Shown piece after piece: positions 11,209-22,782 of a DNA stretch of 64,000 bases. A program made the position numbers and the translations under genes. Origin of the DNA: Platerodrilus igneus (Eukaryota > Arthropoda > Insecta > Coleoptera > Lycidae); assembly GCA_036346225.1 (NCBI GenBank), contig JARFIW010000500.1, forward strand, positions 4,526,001 to 4,590,000, given 5' to 3'. The first letter of the stretch is position 1; every line of letters begins with the position of its first letter. The notes beneath the pieces are model-generated. The model was not told the origin of the DNA and searched no databases. It saw nothing but the letters and a program-made list of their open reading frames with translations.

Positions 11209-11283
11209 ACATATGTCCGGATATATGTAGGATGTATACTGGACATATGTCGGATATAGTTTGGATGTATGTCGGATGCATGT
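11209..11283. repeat. Degenerate ATATGTCGG tandem repeat
   Basis: Imperfect copies of GGACATATGTCGGATATA-like words follow one another. Two similar words (GGACATATGTCGGACATATG) occur at the broken end of the polymerase fragment near 11049, which suggests the repeat expanded from, or into, that site. Confidence 0.6.
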
Positions 11284-11329
11284 CATACGGATGCGAGAGG
11301 AGAGAGAAAGACAAAGTAGGGTGGAGGGT

Positions 11330-11438
11330 TTAGGTTAGTTTACGTTGTTTGGAGTTCGGTTAGTCGGTGTTGTCTGAAGTTAGTTTACGTTAGTTGCACT
11401 TGTCAGGAGTTAGGTTAGCTAGTGTTGTCTGGAGTTAG
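11330..11438. repeat. Degenerate tandem repeat of GGTTAGTTGGAGTTGTC type
   Basis: Three to four imperfect units of about 34 bp, each combining GGAGTTAGGTTAG and TGTTGTCT/ACTTGTC, lead directly into the long hairpin at 11439. Confidence 0.55.
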
Positions 11439-11578
11439 GTTAGGTTAGTTGGACTTGTGCGGACTTAGGTTAGATAGCAGAAAAAATTGATAGGTTAGGT
11501 CAATGCCGCGGCGCTGACCTAACCTATCAACTTTTCCTGCTATCTGTCCTAAGTCCTCACAAGTCCAACTAACCTAAC
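11439..11578. repeat. 64-bp inverted repeat with a 12-bp spacer (hairpin)
   Basis: The arm 11439-11502 is matched by its reverse complement at 11515-11578 with only a few mismatches, separated by ATGCCGCGGCGC. It separates the polymerase fragment from the orphan-gene fragments and contains GGTTAGG words like the preceding tandem repeat, so it may have formed by inverted duplication of that array. Confidence 0.85.
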
Positions 11579-11581
11579 TTG

Positions 11582-11735
11582 CGGAAAAGGATGGTACTAA
11601 ATTCGTATACTTTTTAAAAGGTTATTCTAAAAACGTAATTATCAAAATGGCAGATAACATAGACGAACTAAGGAATGCGGGTTTTGTAACCTTGGCGTAT
11701 ACTACACGTAAAAGGGTTCCGCTAAACATGTACAT
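11582..11735 (+). pseudogene. Displaced internal fragment of the orphan element protein
   Basis: This segment reads KDGTKFVYFLKGYSKNVI, then ADNIDELRNAGFVTLAYTT and VPLN. It corresponds to the middle of the orphan protein, as shown by the second copy at about 44070-44180. The same middle segment is missing from the adjacent gene, which jumps from KDGTKSVYYR at 12855 straight to IVYLPSKEPFG. The missing middle therefore sits in front of its own gene, which points to a local rearrangement. Confidence 0.7.
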
Positions 11736-11739
11736 ATCG

Positions 11740-13329
11740 CTGATCAGCAAGTGGACATAATTTCAGTATCAAATTGTTTACCATGGCTAACCACCAATGC
11801 AAAAATTAAGATATACAACAAGTTTGTGTATCAGATAGCAAGTCCTGGTGTTAATAAACAACTTGGAAATCATATACTAGATTTTTTACGTTGTCCAGAT
11901 GCACGTTTAAGGGAAACATTCGCGTCTACTTTGGCCAAAGAACATGGTATTACGCGATTGGGAGCGACAATATACAACTGTACAATTGGAAACATGTCAG
12001 TGCGGAACAGGTGTATAATTCCTTAAAAAACTGTTTAACCTTATTGGCAGATAGTAAGTTATACTTCCTAAAGGCGTCAAAGTACTCGGTACCACTTGCC
12101 AAAATGTGGAGTAAGCTATCGGACAATCTACAAAATAGCTGCTGTTTAGTGTGTAATAACCTACTAAAGTACGTGTATTGGGGGAATAGCAATGCAAAAA
12201 AAATTGACGGGTTTGCAAATTAAGTTGTCCGAAAAACCAGAGGAAAGGGAAAAATTTATAAAGTATGTGCTTTCGGCTTTTAGTTTTAACTATTTACCTG
12301 TAAATTATTTGGAGATAGTAGAGGAGGAAGACAGCCAAAATAAAACACAAACCTTACACAAGTGCTACATTAAAGCAGGTAGTACATATTTTACACAATC
12401 TGTAACATCATATTCTAAAATTCTAAAAGAAATAATCAATTCGGAATTGGGGTTGATAAATACGCCTAACATTCGTCCAGAGGTTGTACGCCAATACGTA
12501 AATATTGACAGTAAACTCTATCCTTTTACGCAAAAGGAAATTGCTCCATTATGCACGCCATACTCTGTAAGTAGAAGAAAAAGACAGTTGGAATTAGAGG
12601 AAATGGACGAAGAAAGGCGAAAGTTGGACTACAGGGAAAACACTGCGACAATACGCAATCAATACAAAGATGTGTTAGACAAAGAACAACTTATTAGAGA
12701 GAACAAGGGAAAATTAAAAGATTATTTTATGTGCCGATGGACTGACTTAATTACATCCGGTTTCTACAAGCTGTATGCATTTGTGGTTAGTAAAAAAGAC
12801 TCTTTTAGTTATGTAGGCGTCCTTGCGGAAAAGGATGGTACTAAATCTGTATACTACCGCTAAAATTGTATATTTGCCTAGTAAAGAACCTTTTGGATCA
12901 TTTAAAACCGAGGGTCTTACAACCTATAACAACCATATAGTTCCAAAAGTGGTGGACACGCAACTACGCAACAGTGAGTGGGAAAGTAAGGATTCCCTCC
13001 AATACCGACAAGAAGAAGTCGATCAAGCCAACAAAATACGTATGCAGAATATAGTGGGAGAGCTGCGATTAAAAGATTGTCACAAGCTGCAAGAATTACA
13101 CGAAGGAATAGATCTGGTTGTCGGCGGAATTAAAGATTTTATATATAGAGACAAACTTCGGTACATTTTACAATTCGAAAACCTAGACGGTTTCTATATA
13201 TCAAACTATTGGTTAGAAAAGGAGATAGAGGACTTGGGTGTTGATTTAAATTTTAAGCTGCAAATAAAATTAGATAAAATTAAAACCACTCCAAACAAAC
13301 ATAAAGAAAGAACTGTCTTTTGTGTATAA
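11740..13329 (+). pseudogene. Orphan Polinton-associated protein, copy 1 (Rep-like motifs?)
   Basis: A gene of roughly 530 readable residues in four frames. Blocks in order are SNCLPWLTTNAKIKIYNKF, SPGVNKQLGNHILDFLRCPD, EHGITRLGATIYNCT, YSVPLAKMWSKLSDNLQ, then LTGLQIKLSEKPEEREKF and FIKYVLSAFSFNYLPVNYLE. These are followed by a lysine/glutamate-rich helix (12590-12710), YFMCRWTDLITSGFYKLYAF, and a C-terminal part 12864-13329 ending YNNHIVPKVVDTQLRNSEW...TPNKHKERTVFCV. Frameshifts are near 11990 and 12200, and there is a deletion at about 12860. No family is recognised with certainty. The pair IYNK ... TRLE recalls Rep_trans-type rolling-circle initiators (active-site tyrosine in YNK, then RVE), but that is only an inference. 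A poly(A) signal follows at 13407. Confidence 0.65.
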
Positions 13330-13406
13330 CTTGGTATTAAAATTAAGTTTAAATGGCTCCATGCTTGGCATTAAATATTTTTAAATTTTGTTATGTATAA
13401 TGTCAG

Positions 13407-13412
13407 AATAAA
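13407..13412 (+). promoter_or_regulatory. Poly(A) signal AATAAA after orphan gene copy 1
   Basis: AATAAA lies about 77 bp after the stop at 13327-13329. The second gene copy has the same hexamer at the matching distance (44716-44721), so it is part of the element's 3' end. Confidence 0.6.
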
Positions 13413-16400
13413 AATTTTAGAATAGTATTACATTGTTTTTTATATATTAAAGGTTATGATGTCACCGTGACTTTGGAAAAGTAGCCGAAACTAGGTAGCG
13501 TTGTGATGATTTTACCTATATGAAGAAAAGAGCCCTGCAATACCAAAATGAAAATTAAAATTTTATACTTAAATTACTACGTCAGAAAATTTCTGTCTGT
13601 AATGTATGTGTATGAAAATATATGTTAAGTGTACACTGTATATTTATAATTACATAAAATTGTTTTAACGGAATGTGTACTACTTTTTTGCTTACACCAT
13701 TTTTTTAAATCGAGTTGGCCTAAGTTTAAAATAATGGTAGATTCAGACTTCCAAGAAAAATTAAATCGGTATTACCATACACAATTAGAAACTGTTTATA
13801 AATAAAAAAGTTATAAAATTGGGGGTTGTAACTCGATAAGGGTTGGTACTAAATTTTAGGGGTTAGGTTACCGATTTTTTAAGGTAGGGATGGTTGGGGA
13901 AAAATCCCATAAGGAGGGAGCAAGGAGGAAATCTCTTAAAATAAGACTTTATAGTGGGTTTTTACATGTAATAACCTAGGTTAGATCGGCGGCACTATGA
14001 GGCGCTGTGAGGAGGAGCTACACCAAGATCGGCTCCATCCTCTACTATCTTCGAAAGTTATTTTGCGCAAAAAGTTATAAGTAAAATTGATAAAAATAAA
14101 AAACGGGGTTTTTTGTTAAATTTTAAGTAAATTTGAATTTCCGTTAAATTAAAATATTTACACGGTTGAACGCAGGGCGAATTGTAGCACATTTTATTTG
14201 GCGTCGTTTGATACCCTACACATGCTTTAAAGTTGCATACTTTTGGTTTTAAAAGTAGATTTTGAAACGTGCCGGCGGCCATTTTATTGACGCCATTGCT
14301 GAAATACCAATTACTTTAGAGATTGTCTTCTGGTTGTTTTTTATTAGGGTTCCGTATCTTATGAACGGAACCTTTATAACATTACTCTCGTATCCGTCCG
14401 TTTGTCTGTCACAGAGGTTTATCTCGAAAACTAAGTAAAGTAGGAATTTAAAATTTGGCACAATGCTAGGTCTTTATGGCGCGCACATATATCGACAGTC
14501 AGAAAATAGAAAAAAAATGTTTAGATTAAAATGGTGGGGATTAATTCGTTCAAAAGAAAAAAAGTCTTAATAAATATATCGTGTGAGGTATCATTTGAAA
14601 GAAGATTCTAAAAGGTTTCTAAAAATATTTTTTATATAATTTTTGGTCCAGTAGTCTTCATGATATAGCTCAAAATGTGCCAAAATGACCCCCCCCCCCT
14701 ATTCTCATACACTTCCAAAGCTAAAATTTCGAATTTAATAGGGATAGTAGCTATTGAGTCATAGATTATCGGAAAACTAAAGGTTGTTTTGACAGTGTAA
14801 TAGTTGCTAGCAAAAAAATTTTTAAACACAGTAATAGACAACGTATTTATTAATGTACCAGTACAATGTGGGAGAATATATTCATTTTTCCGTTATCACA
14901 ATCAAATTTGGATAAGATTTAAATATACATAAAAAATTTAAAAAAACGTTAATTTGGTTTATTGATTGCTCACTGTGTAACGTATTTTTTTTCTAGTTAC
15001 ACTTCGGTCTTTAAAATAAAAATAAAACAGCTATAATTTAAAATATTTAATTTGTGAATCACCGTCCAATAGAATTTAATACATAAAATTGATAATAACA
15101 CATAGATTCTTTTACGTTCATGCTCTAAAGTTCGTTACTAAGCTCTGTCCAGTTGTCAATTTGTTCACTTCATTATCAGCGTTCGAACGGGCAAGCTGTT
15201 CTACTAGTGAGTGGGGTCAAGAGGCCGTGTTTAAACACGTGGCCTCTAACAGAGTAAGAAAAAGAATATAATTGATAAATTCTTGGTGTCTGGAGGTCGA
15301 GCCTAACAGCTGTAGCGTGAGCATGATTTTCTATAAGCTTCGCTCAGAGCAGTTCAGTTGATCCCTGCAGGCCTAAGAAGATGGAAGCCCCTTTTGACAT
15401 CATTAATACATGCAATATCTCCGATAATAACTTAAGACAATTTCTTAAGGCAATATTTTAAAGCAAGAACATATATGGTTACGTCTTATTTAATATAAAA
15501 TGCAGTAACGTAGAAGGCAATTTTACATGTGTTCCGTATATTTCAACTTCACGAATAAATAACATCAAATAAGGAAATTTTGGAGCTAAAGTTTTGTTAA
15601 AAAGAATTCATTCGAGCTGAGGTTGGTATTGTTGTATTCCGAAGAACTTTGATGGTTATGGAAATTTCCGACAGCTGAGGTCAAGGTCCAGTATCTTTCG
15701 TTCAGAGCAGTTTCGTAGCACGTGAGTGTTCTTTAGGATTTAATAACTTTGAACATAGAGTAAATTACTATAAATAATCTAACAACAAATATTTGAGTAA
15801 CGTAAAAAGAAAATAGCTTTTGAGGAATCAGCGAATTAAATAACAAGTCGATTATTTGTCAGAATGTTTGCACATGTACACAAATAGTACATTTAATAAA
15901 GTTGTAAATGACATCTTATGTCAGATATATAAAAAACATAGATTCAGTTGTCCTTTCGAGACGTCATATGCTGTCTTAATTTAATTTAAAATGTTTAAAT
16001 ATTTTGAGGTCATGAACTTGCATTTTTCATCGACATGTGAAATTCGCGTACTTACTGTTAAATAAAAATAAATTAGAATAATTACATTCTACAATATCAG
16101 CACTTTGATAATTAAATTTTATTGTGAAGATCAAAGAAGTACTTCATTGATTTAAAGAAATTTATGTAGTATGAGTAACTTACAAATTCCAAGTCAATAT
16201 ATTTAGATTTTATAGAAAAGATCCATTCAGAGATCTTCCTAATTTTGTGCAAACTTTACTAGTCTATTTCTGTTCTAGAAAAATTATTAAGAGAAAATTT
16301 TATAAAGATACAAACTTAAATATTGTAGTTACATATATTCAGAAATTTATCCAAATAGAATCTATTTTGTTTTTGAACGACTTTTTATTATTTAGAATTC

Positions 16401-18239
16401 AAAAAAAATTGCAAGTCATCCCTGATTAGAAATTGTGTGTAATGAAAACAAATTCCCTCAGTATATATTTTAGAAGCCTAAATTCTATTATTTTATTTTT
16501 GGCAAATATTTTTGAGGACACAAATGGTGTCCATGTTGTACCTTTGTCTGTTCACAGGTCAAGCTGAGACATCTGTATGACATCTGGTGTTTGAGGTCTT
16601 GGTAAGTGTGTTATAAAGAGTGAAATTCAGGTTTTATGGCTATGTTAGTGGTGTTAAGATAAGGTTTCCGCATTCCCTTATAAAAGCACAGTTAAAATTT
16701 TGTTGGTTATTGTATTGAAAAATACGGTGGCGCTCATTAAATATATTTTTGGTCTTTTATTCACCCATGACCCAAGCTCATGATCTACCCAGAGCTAACA
16801 CTCGACTAGCCGTTTATGTCTTAAGAGTTTTTCTTTATTTCAAGCCATTCTCCATCCAACTATACCTTGGGCTTACATTAATAAGAAGAAATTCTCGACC
16901 TTGTGATATCAGGTTAGGGTTAAGGAAATTTAAAGGTGTAATTTTTTAGCTGATAGTCACGAGGATAAAGTTAATAATAAAAAATCAAGCAAGATATAAA
17001 TTTTTATTACAACTGTAGTATTGGTACGGAACCCTAATAGTGCAAACTCGACTCGCTTTTGGCTAACTTTTTTTCAGAATCATAAACTTAACAATATATT
17101 TAAAGCTGGTGCTGGTTTCTAGTAGAAACCTTTTTCCGCCAAAGAAGGTTACTATTACAATTTACAACCTGCGTAATGAGGATAAAACATTGTAGTGACT
17201 TATCTGCGAAAAAGGACCAACTTAGCCTGCATGCTGAAAAAATATTTTCAAAAGTAATTCTAAACGACCTCATATTATTTTATAAAGTTTGCTACCGATA
17301 ATGGCCATTGAGTAATTAAAATTCGCATGTAGTTTAATACATTTTCTAGTTAAGGAAATATTTTATTATACTTTATTTGAATCGTGCTACAAATTTTTAT
17401 TTATTATTCAAATCTACAATATTCTTGTCCAACAACATATCGTTATACGGATATTAAAGAAAAGAAAAACCTTCTTAAAATTACCCTATTGACCTGGTTT
17501 GGAATACAACAGATCACCTTGCGTTCTATCTAGAAGAAATACATAAAATGAGCTTGATTTACTTAGTTTTGTGAAGTGTATCAACAGTTAATCTCATTTA
17601 TGAAACGCTTTCCATATATCGCAACATCTGTAGGAAGTCGTCGCAATAAACTAACAGCTGTCAAGTAGAAAAACCTAGGAAGATTTAGTTTCCAGAAAAT
17701 AAAACTCGGCAGAAACGGAGTAAGACAGAGTGAATTAATCGTGGACAGTTGCGTTACGAGAACTGTGTTCTAACAGGTTAATGTCGCGTGAAGCCAGCAT
17801 CCACTTGTCTCATTTGTCCACATCTCCCCTATTATGTTCTTACGTCAATAAATGCCGTTTATGTACAGAACGAAATGTATTTTCTTGTTAATTTTTAATA
17901 GAAAGTAAAAGAAATACATTTTGTTGATTATAAATCTCCATTACTTTTGAGTATAATTCACGGATTTATACTGTCATTTTTCATATATGGAGGTAACTCT
18001 AAATTTTGTGTTTGCAACATTTTCGCATTTAAATTTGTAGTTATTTGAAAACAAGAACACTTTTGTAAAAAGAATTAGTAACATACTTAATCGTATGTCT
18101 GCAAGTACGTACACAACTGGTTTGTTACCTTTTTTAGCAAAAAGAGCACTCACTCACACGTCAAAGCTTTAAGTTTCTATAGGTTAGCCCAAAATTAAGA
18201 AGCATTGCTATTATTTCCCTCGTTGATAGAATTAAGAAC
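13413..18239. other. Long AT-rich stretch without a gene
   Basis: I see no reading frame with recognisable similarity on either strand over nearly 5 kb. It holds a poly-C run at about 14690 and two GGTTCCGTA-type repeat fragments (14344 and 17023). The frames at 16247-16429 and 16749-16949 are short, AT-driven and unsupported. Confidence 0.45.
14344..14430 (+). repeat. Dispersed insect repeat fragment (AGGGTTCCGT / CCGTCCGTTTGTCTGTC)
   Basis: AGGGTTCCGTATCTTATGAACGGAACC forms a short hairpin and is followed by CGTATCCGTCCGTTTGTCTGTC. This word order is familiar from dispersed repeats in insect, especially moth, genomes. An inverted partner, GGTACGGAACCCTAATA, lies at 17023-17039 and is followed by CGACTCGCTTTTGGC, also typical of such repeats. 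The two may be the ends of one 2.7-kb element or two independent fragments. I cannot decide. Confidence 0.4.
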
Positions 18240-18294
18240 TCAAAATAAATAAAACTGAAATTTCTTTAACTTTATTAATAAATGGAGTTCTCAT

Positions 18295-20339
18295 TTAATC
18301 CATTAGTGAGTTGTAACATTTTGTTAAGCTATAAATAAAAGATCTTTTGAATATATCGTATTTGTACACTGGAGCTTCAATTAAACCTCTTTTGCGAATA
18401 TTTATGTTATGAACATCGGTCCGAAAACAAATTTTATTGTATAAATAAGTAGGTGTTTTCAAATGCATTAATTTCATAGACAGACAAGCGAAATGCAAAT
18501 ATCTACAGTTATTCATGTTACGCCATCCAAGCTGCTTTAGCTTTTCAGATACATGATCGAATTTTCTCAATTTGTACACGTTGTATTCGTTTTTGCTAAA
18601 CAGAATGGAGACAAAGACCATAAACACAGTCCGCATGATTGAAATGCGATAATACAAGCGCATTAGATACAATTTTTTTTTATGTAAATGTGAGTGAGTG
18701 CCTATGATTATAAAGTAACCTTAAATTCGAATAGGCTTTTTGAATACAATTATTAATATGCGTTTCAAACCTTAAATTGTAGTCTATAATTAAGCCGAGA
18801 TTCTTACATGTATCACTAATTGGAATTATGTTATTATCGATAGAAATACTTAATAAAGGCAGTATACTGTTTCTTAGGTACATTTTCTCAAACAACATCA
18901 TAACAGATTTTTTGAGATTTATTAGTAATGAGTGTTTAGTAGCAGCAGTAGATAGATTATTAAGATCCTTATTAATGAAATCTATGGCTTGTTGAACCTG
19001 GGTATTATGAAAAGGATAATACAACTGCGTATTGTCCGCATAGAGATGATACTTACAATAGTAGATGTTTTTAACTAGATCGCTAGTGTAAATTATATAG
19101 AGCAGAGGGCCCAAAATAGATCCTTGAGGAAACCCGCATGTCACATTTTTGAATGATGATAAGTCGTTAGATAACCTGACCTGTTGACATCTATTATCGA
19201 GAAAACTACTAATCATGTCCAAGGTACTTGAATGAAATCCATAATACTTCAGTATGGCTAACATTAATTTGTGATCTAATATTTCAAACGCCTCGTAGAA
19301 GTCTATAAGAACTAAAATAGTAAGAAGATTACTATCCGTTGCTTTTATTATGTCATCAACAACACAAGCAAGAGCTGTTGTAGAGTACAATTTATTGAAG
19401 AAGAGTCTGTACGTCATTTGACATATGCGTACACCTTGAAAGTCAGTGGTGTAGCGGATTTAATAATTTTTATCAAACTCCCATAGAGCAAATATTCTAA
19501 AATCAAGTTCTATTTTGTTGGTGGTTTAAATTTACATGGCGAATAAGCAAGGCATAAAAGACAAAGAAACAGAAAGAAAACTATGAAAGCGTAAGAAATA
19601 AATTTAGAATATCAAAGCCACAAATATCAATTAACATTTAACAGCAAGTTATCTACGCCACTGATATGCTGAATGAACACGCCTATTTATACACAATGGA
19701 CTAATCTGACACCGTTTTAATCGTGTGCGCATGATGACGTATAGGCTCTTCTTAAATAAGTTCTACTATTCAACCATGATGACTTCTAAAACCAGATTGT
19801 AGGATAGGTAATATATTCTTACCTGTAAGGTACGTTTTAATTTGAGATTCCAGAGCACATTCCAAGATTTTGGAAAGCACTGAATCCAGAAATCGGTTTT
19901 GTTTTTGGCAAAGGAATAATTTGAGCGTTTTTCCATATAAGTGGAAAATAGCTAGTTTCAATGCAGCTATTTACTATATAAAGTAAATGCTACTGAATAA
20001 AAGGACAGTAAAGGGTTACCATATCAATAGAAATTCCGTCTACACCTACTGAATTTGAATGAATGTTATTAATGATGTTGATTAAATCGTCTTCAGATAT
20101 TAAAGTAAACTGAAAAGGTACGTCGTCAAATTTTAAGTTATTACTATAATAATGCAGATAATCTGAATCGTGTATAGGCTTTATTTTAACTATTTCGCTA
20201 ACAAAAAAATTATTAATCAAATCCACATTAGAAAATTCAGACGGGATAACATTCTCACTCGAGACGTTCAAAATGCCCAAATTTTTTAGCGTTTTCCATA
20301 TATTCCCTTTAAGTGTAAGTGCACATCGTATAAAATATT
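18295..20339 (-). pseudogene. LINE reverse transcriptase part
   Basis: The frame runs leftward from the foldback insertion. First come VDLINNFFVSEIVKIKPI and SEDDLINIINNIHSNSVGVD (GxDGI entry motif). Then ILECALESQIKTYLTGK and ILPILQSGFRSHHG (RT motif 2) are followed by the MITE. The catalytic core at 18680-19417 has LVLIDFYEAFEILDHKLM (motif A), FLDNRCQQVRLSN, GFPQGSILGPLLYIIYTSDL (motif B) and KYHLYADNTQLYY. The last is the YADD box with the second aspartate changed to asparagine, which should destroy activity. ISDTCKNLGLIIDYNLRFE is the thumb entry. A C-terminal piece (18295-18672) follows in another frame, with KLKQLGWRNMNNCRYLH. The YADN change, the frameshift at about 18675 and the MITE mark it as dead. 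Confidence 0.85.
19385..19776. mobile_element. MITE-like insertion in the reverse transcriptase
   Basis: A non-coding block of roughly 390 bp sits exactly between the RT sequences SGFRSHHG and STTALACVVDD, which are adjacent in intact relatives. Its ends are inverted: TTATTGAAGAAGAGTCTGTA on the left and, read inward, TTATTTAAGAAGAGCCTATA on the right. The precise ends and target duplication are not resolved. Confidence 0.65.
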
Positions 20340-20345
20340 CACATT
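20340..20345 (+). repeat. Left 6-bp target duplication (CACATT)
   Basis: CACATT directly precedes the left arm (AGTAATGTATT...). The base after the right arm starts CACGTT (26327-26332), 5 of 6 identical. A 6-bp duplication is the hallmark of Polinton/Maverick insertion. Confidence 0.75.
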
Positions 20346-20580
20346 AGTAATGTATTATTAAGAATCCTGCCGCCTCATTTCCACCAGAATCCCTCATTTC
20401 CACAAACATCTGGACCAATTTACATGTAAATTCCTATAAGGAGGAAATGAGGGAGATGAATCTTCTTCTTGCTCTCGCCCTGTGGACCGCCTTGTGGAAT
20501 TATTTACCCCTATCATTTGGATTATGTCACACCCGCATTCTATCCACCCGCGAGATAAATCTTTCTCCACATTTCCACCT

Positions 20581-21511
20581 ACGAGATAAACCTATCTTGT
20601 TTGGTATCAATTAATATTAGATTTTTCTCAGCTACCGGAATCTCTAGGAATTTTTTAGATGGCATCATCCCCCAGGGAGCTACCCTCATTTTAAGATTTT
20701 TTTACCGCTAACATTCTGAACCAAATAGTTTTCTTCGACTAGCCATTGCATCTTTTGAGCTAAACCTATCTTGTTTGGTATCAATTAATATTAGAATTTT
20801 CTCAGCTACCCGAATCTTTAGGAGTTTTTTAGATAGCACCATCCCCCAGAGAGCTACCCTAATTTTAAGAATTTTTAGCGGTAGCGATTTTTGACCGTCT
20901 GCATAAACTTTTTTATGCAATACATCAAATTAGTCTAGAATTTTATACAGAATTTGAATATGCAAACAGATTTAAAATAGGATCCCGCCTTACAAAATTA
21001 CACACATACCCTCTGCGAGATGAATCTTTCTCCACATTTCCACCCACGAGATAAACCTATCTTGTTTGGTATCAATTAATATTAGATTTTTCTCAGCTAC
21101 CGGAATCTCTAGGAATTTTTTAGATGGCATCATCCCCCAGGAAGCTACCCTCATTTTAAGATTTTTTTACCGCTAACATTCTGAACCAAATAGTTTTCTT
21201 CGACTAGCCATTGCATCTTTTGAGCTAAACCTATCTTGTTTGGTATCAATTAATATTAGAATTTTCTCAGCTACCCGAATCTTTAGGAGTTTTTTAGATA
21301 GCACCATCCCCCAGAGAGCTACCCTAATTTTAAGAATTTTTAGCGGTAGCGATTTTTGACCGTCTGCATAAACTTTTTTATGCAATACATCAAATTAGTC
21401 TAGAATTTTATACAGAATTTGAATATGCAAACAGATTTAAAAATAGGATCACGCCTTACAAAATTACACACATACCCTCTGCGAGATGAATCTTTCTCCA
21501 CATTTCCACCC
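20581..21511 (+). repeat. Nearly perfect 465-bp tandem duplication in the left arm
   Basis: 20581-21045 and 21046-21511 are almost identical; I notice only a handful of differences, such as CCCGCC/CACGCC and one inserted A. Each contains the identical 70-residue minus-strand frame (20708-20920 and 21173-21385). The right arm has a single copy. The near identity shows that it arose after the arms had diverged from each other. Confidence 0.9.
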
Positions 21512-21930
21512 ACGAGATAAACCTATCTTGTTTGGTATCAATTAATATTAGAATTTTCTCAGCTACCCAAATCTCTTTAAATTCTTCAGATAACATCATC
21601 CCCCAGGGAGCTACCCTGATTTTATGATTTTTTTGCTGGTAGCGATTTCTGACCGTCCTTATAAATTTTTTTAGTCATACAATACATCAAATTAGTCTAG
21701 AATTTTATGCAGAATCTGAATCTGTAAATAGATTTAAAATCGAACCACTTCTTACGATTTTACACACACCCACTAAATTATAAATTTCCGGCAGCTCATA
21801 CCTAAACGAAAATCTAAAAACCATTCTTAAAACTTTTTATTACAGACAATTTTTACTAATACAGTTTATATTTTGTAAACCACATTTCTAAATCCATATT
21901 CACAATTTTTTATTCTTAACCTAGAACTCC

Positions 21931-22716
21931 TCAAATCGTCTTATACTTATTAATATTTATATCTAAATAGAGCACCTTTTCCAAAGACCAACCGGACCCA
22001 CATGTTTCAAATTCCTCTGATTTTGTTCTCATAGTTTCGCTTACGGTGTTATACACATTATTTAGATTACTCAAAGACGTTATACCAAATTTTTTGTGTT
22101 AAAGGATTTCACATCGGTAGTCTCTTCCCCCATTTTAGTGTAAACGCCGTAGAGTTCGCAATAGACTTTTATTGCTGTATGTTGTATTCTTTTTTCATTA
22201 ATTAATCGAATAAATCGCTCTTTCTGCTTCCAAAGAAACTCGGACACTCAATCGTCGACACTGGCGTTCTTTATGCGATAGCTAGCCAGCCATACGGTTG
22301 TTAAACGCTGTGCTAACCATTTCTACACCATCGTCGCTAGTAGCGGTAACTGATGCATTTTTATGTCTGTTGCTTCTCAAGTGTGCGGCATACGTAGTTT
22401 TTTCCATTTCGAAATCGCATACTTTACACATAATTCGTGGTTGTTGCGTACAAGACCCTTTATCAGCTGGCGAAGCTGAACGTTTACTGCTTAATGACAT
22501 ACCATGCTGTTTATCCTTGTGTCGCTGTAAGCTGTCCATTCTCGTAAAAGCGATACCGCAAGACCCACAGTTTAAGTACTTTGCTGCGGACGGATGTATA
22601 AGCTAAACCGTGGACGATGTTACACCACAACATTTGTTCTGGTGCCGTTTGAAAGCATCCCTCCTGGTAAAGTAGACGTGACAGGGCTCGCATTTAAAAA
22701 CGTTTGCAGGTACCAT
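21931..22716 (-). pseudogene. Zinc-finger/GSGW protein, left-arm copy (frameshifted)
   Basis: This is the inverse copy of the gene at 24421-25203. It starts at the ATG whose complement ends at 22716. It shows the second and third fingers in the frame 22282-22539 (SLQRHKDKQH, CKVCDFEMEKTTYAAH), the FLWKQKERFIRLI-type helix region and the terminal block GSGWSLEKVLYL, ending in TGA at 21931-21933. Frameshifts split it, but it keeps the GSGWSLEK codons that carry a stop in the right copy. The two arms have therefore decayed independently. Confidence 0.75.
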
Positions 22717-22782
22717 TTTAGTACAAAACAAAAATCCACAGTATAGGACTTTGGTTAAACTTGTAAGCGAACTAACTTATAA

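Noticed and set aside
11121..11300. CRISPR-like array of repeated words
   Set aside because: Units are degenerate, without regular spacers, and the sequence is eukaryotic.
20708..20920. Two identical 70-residue frames (20708-20920 and 21173-21385) and the related plus frame 25740-25982
   Set aside because: Tempting as a conserved small gene, but the identity follows from the recent tandem duplication. The homologous right-arm frame runs on into different sequence, and the block is built of short internal repeats.
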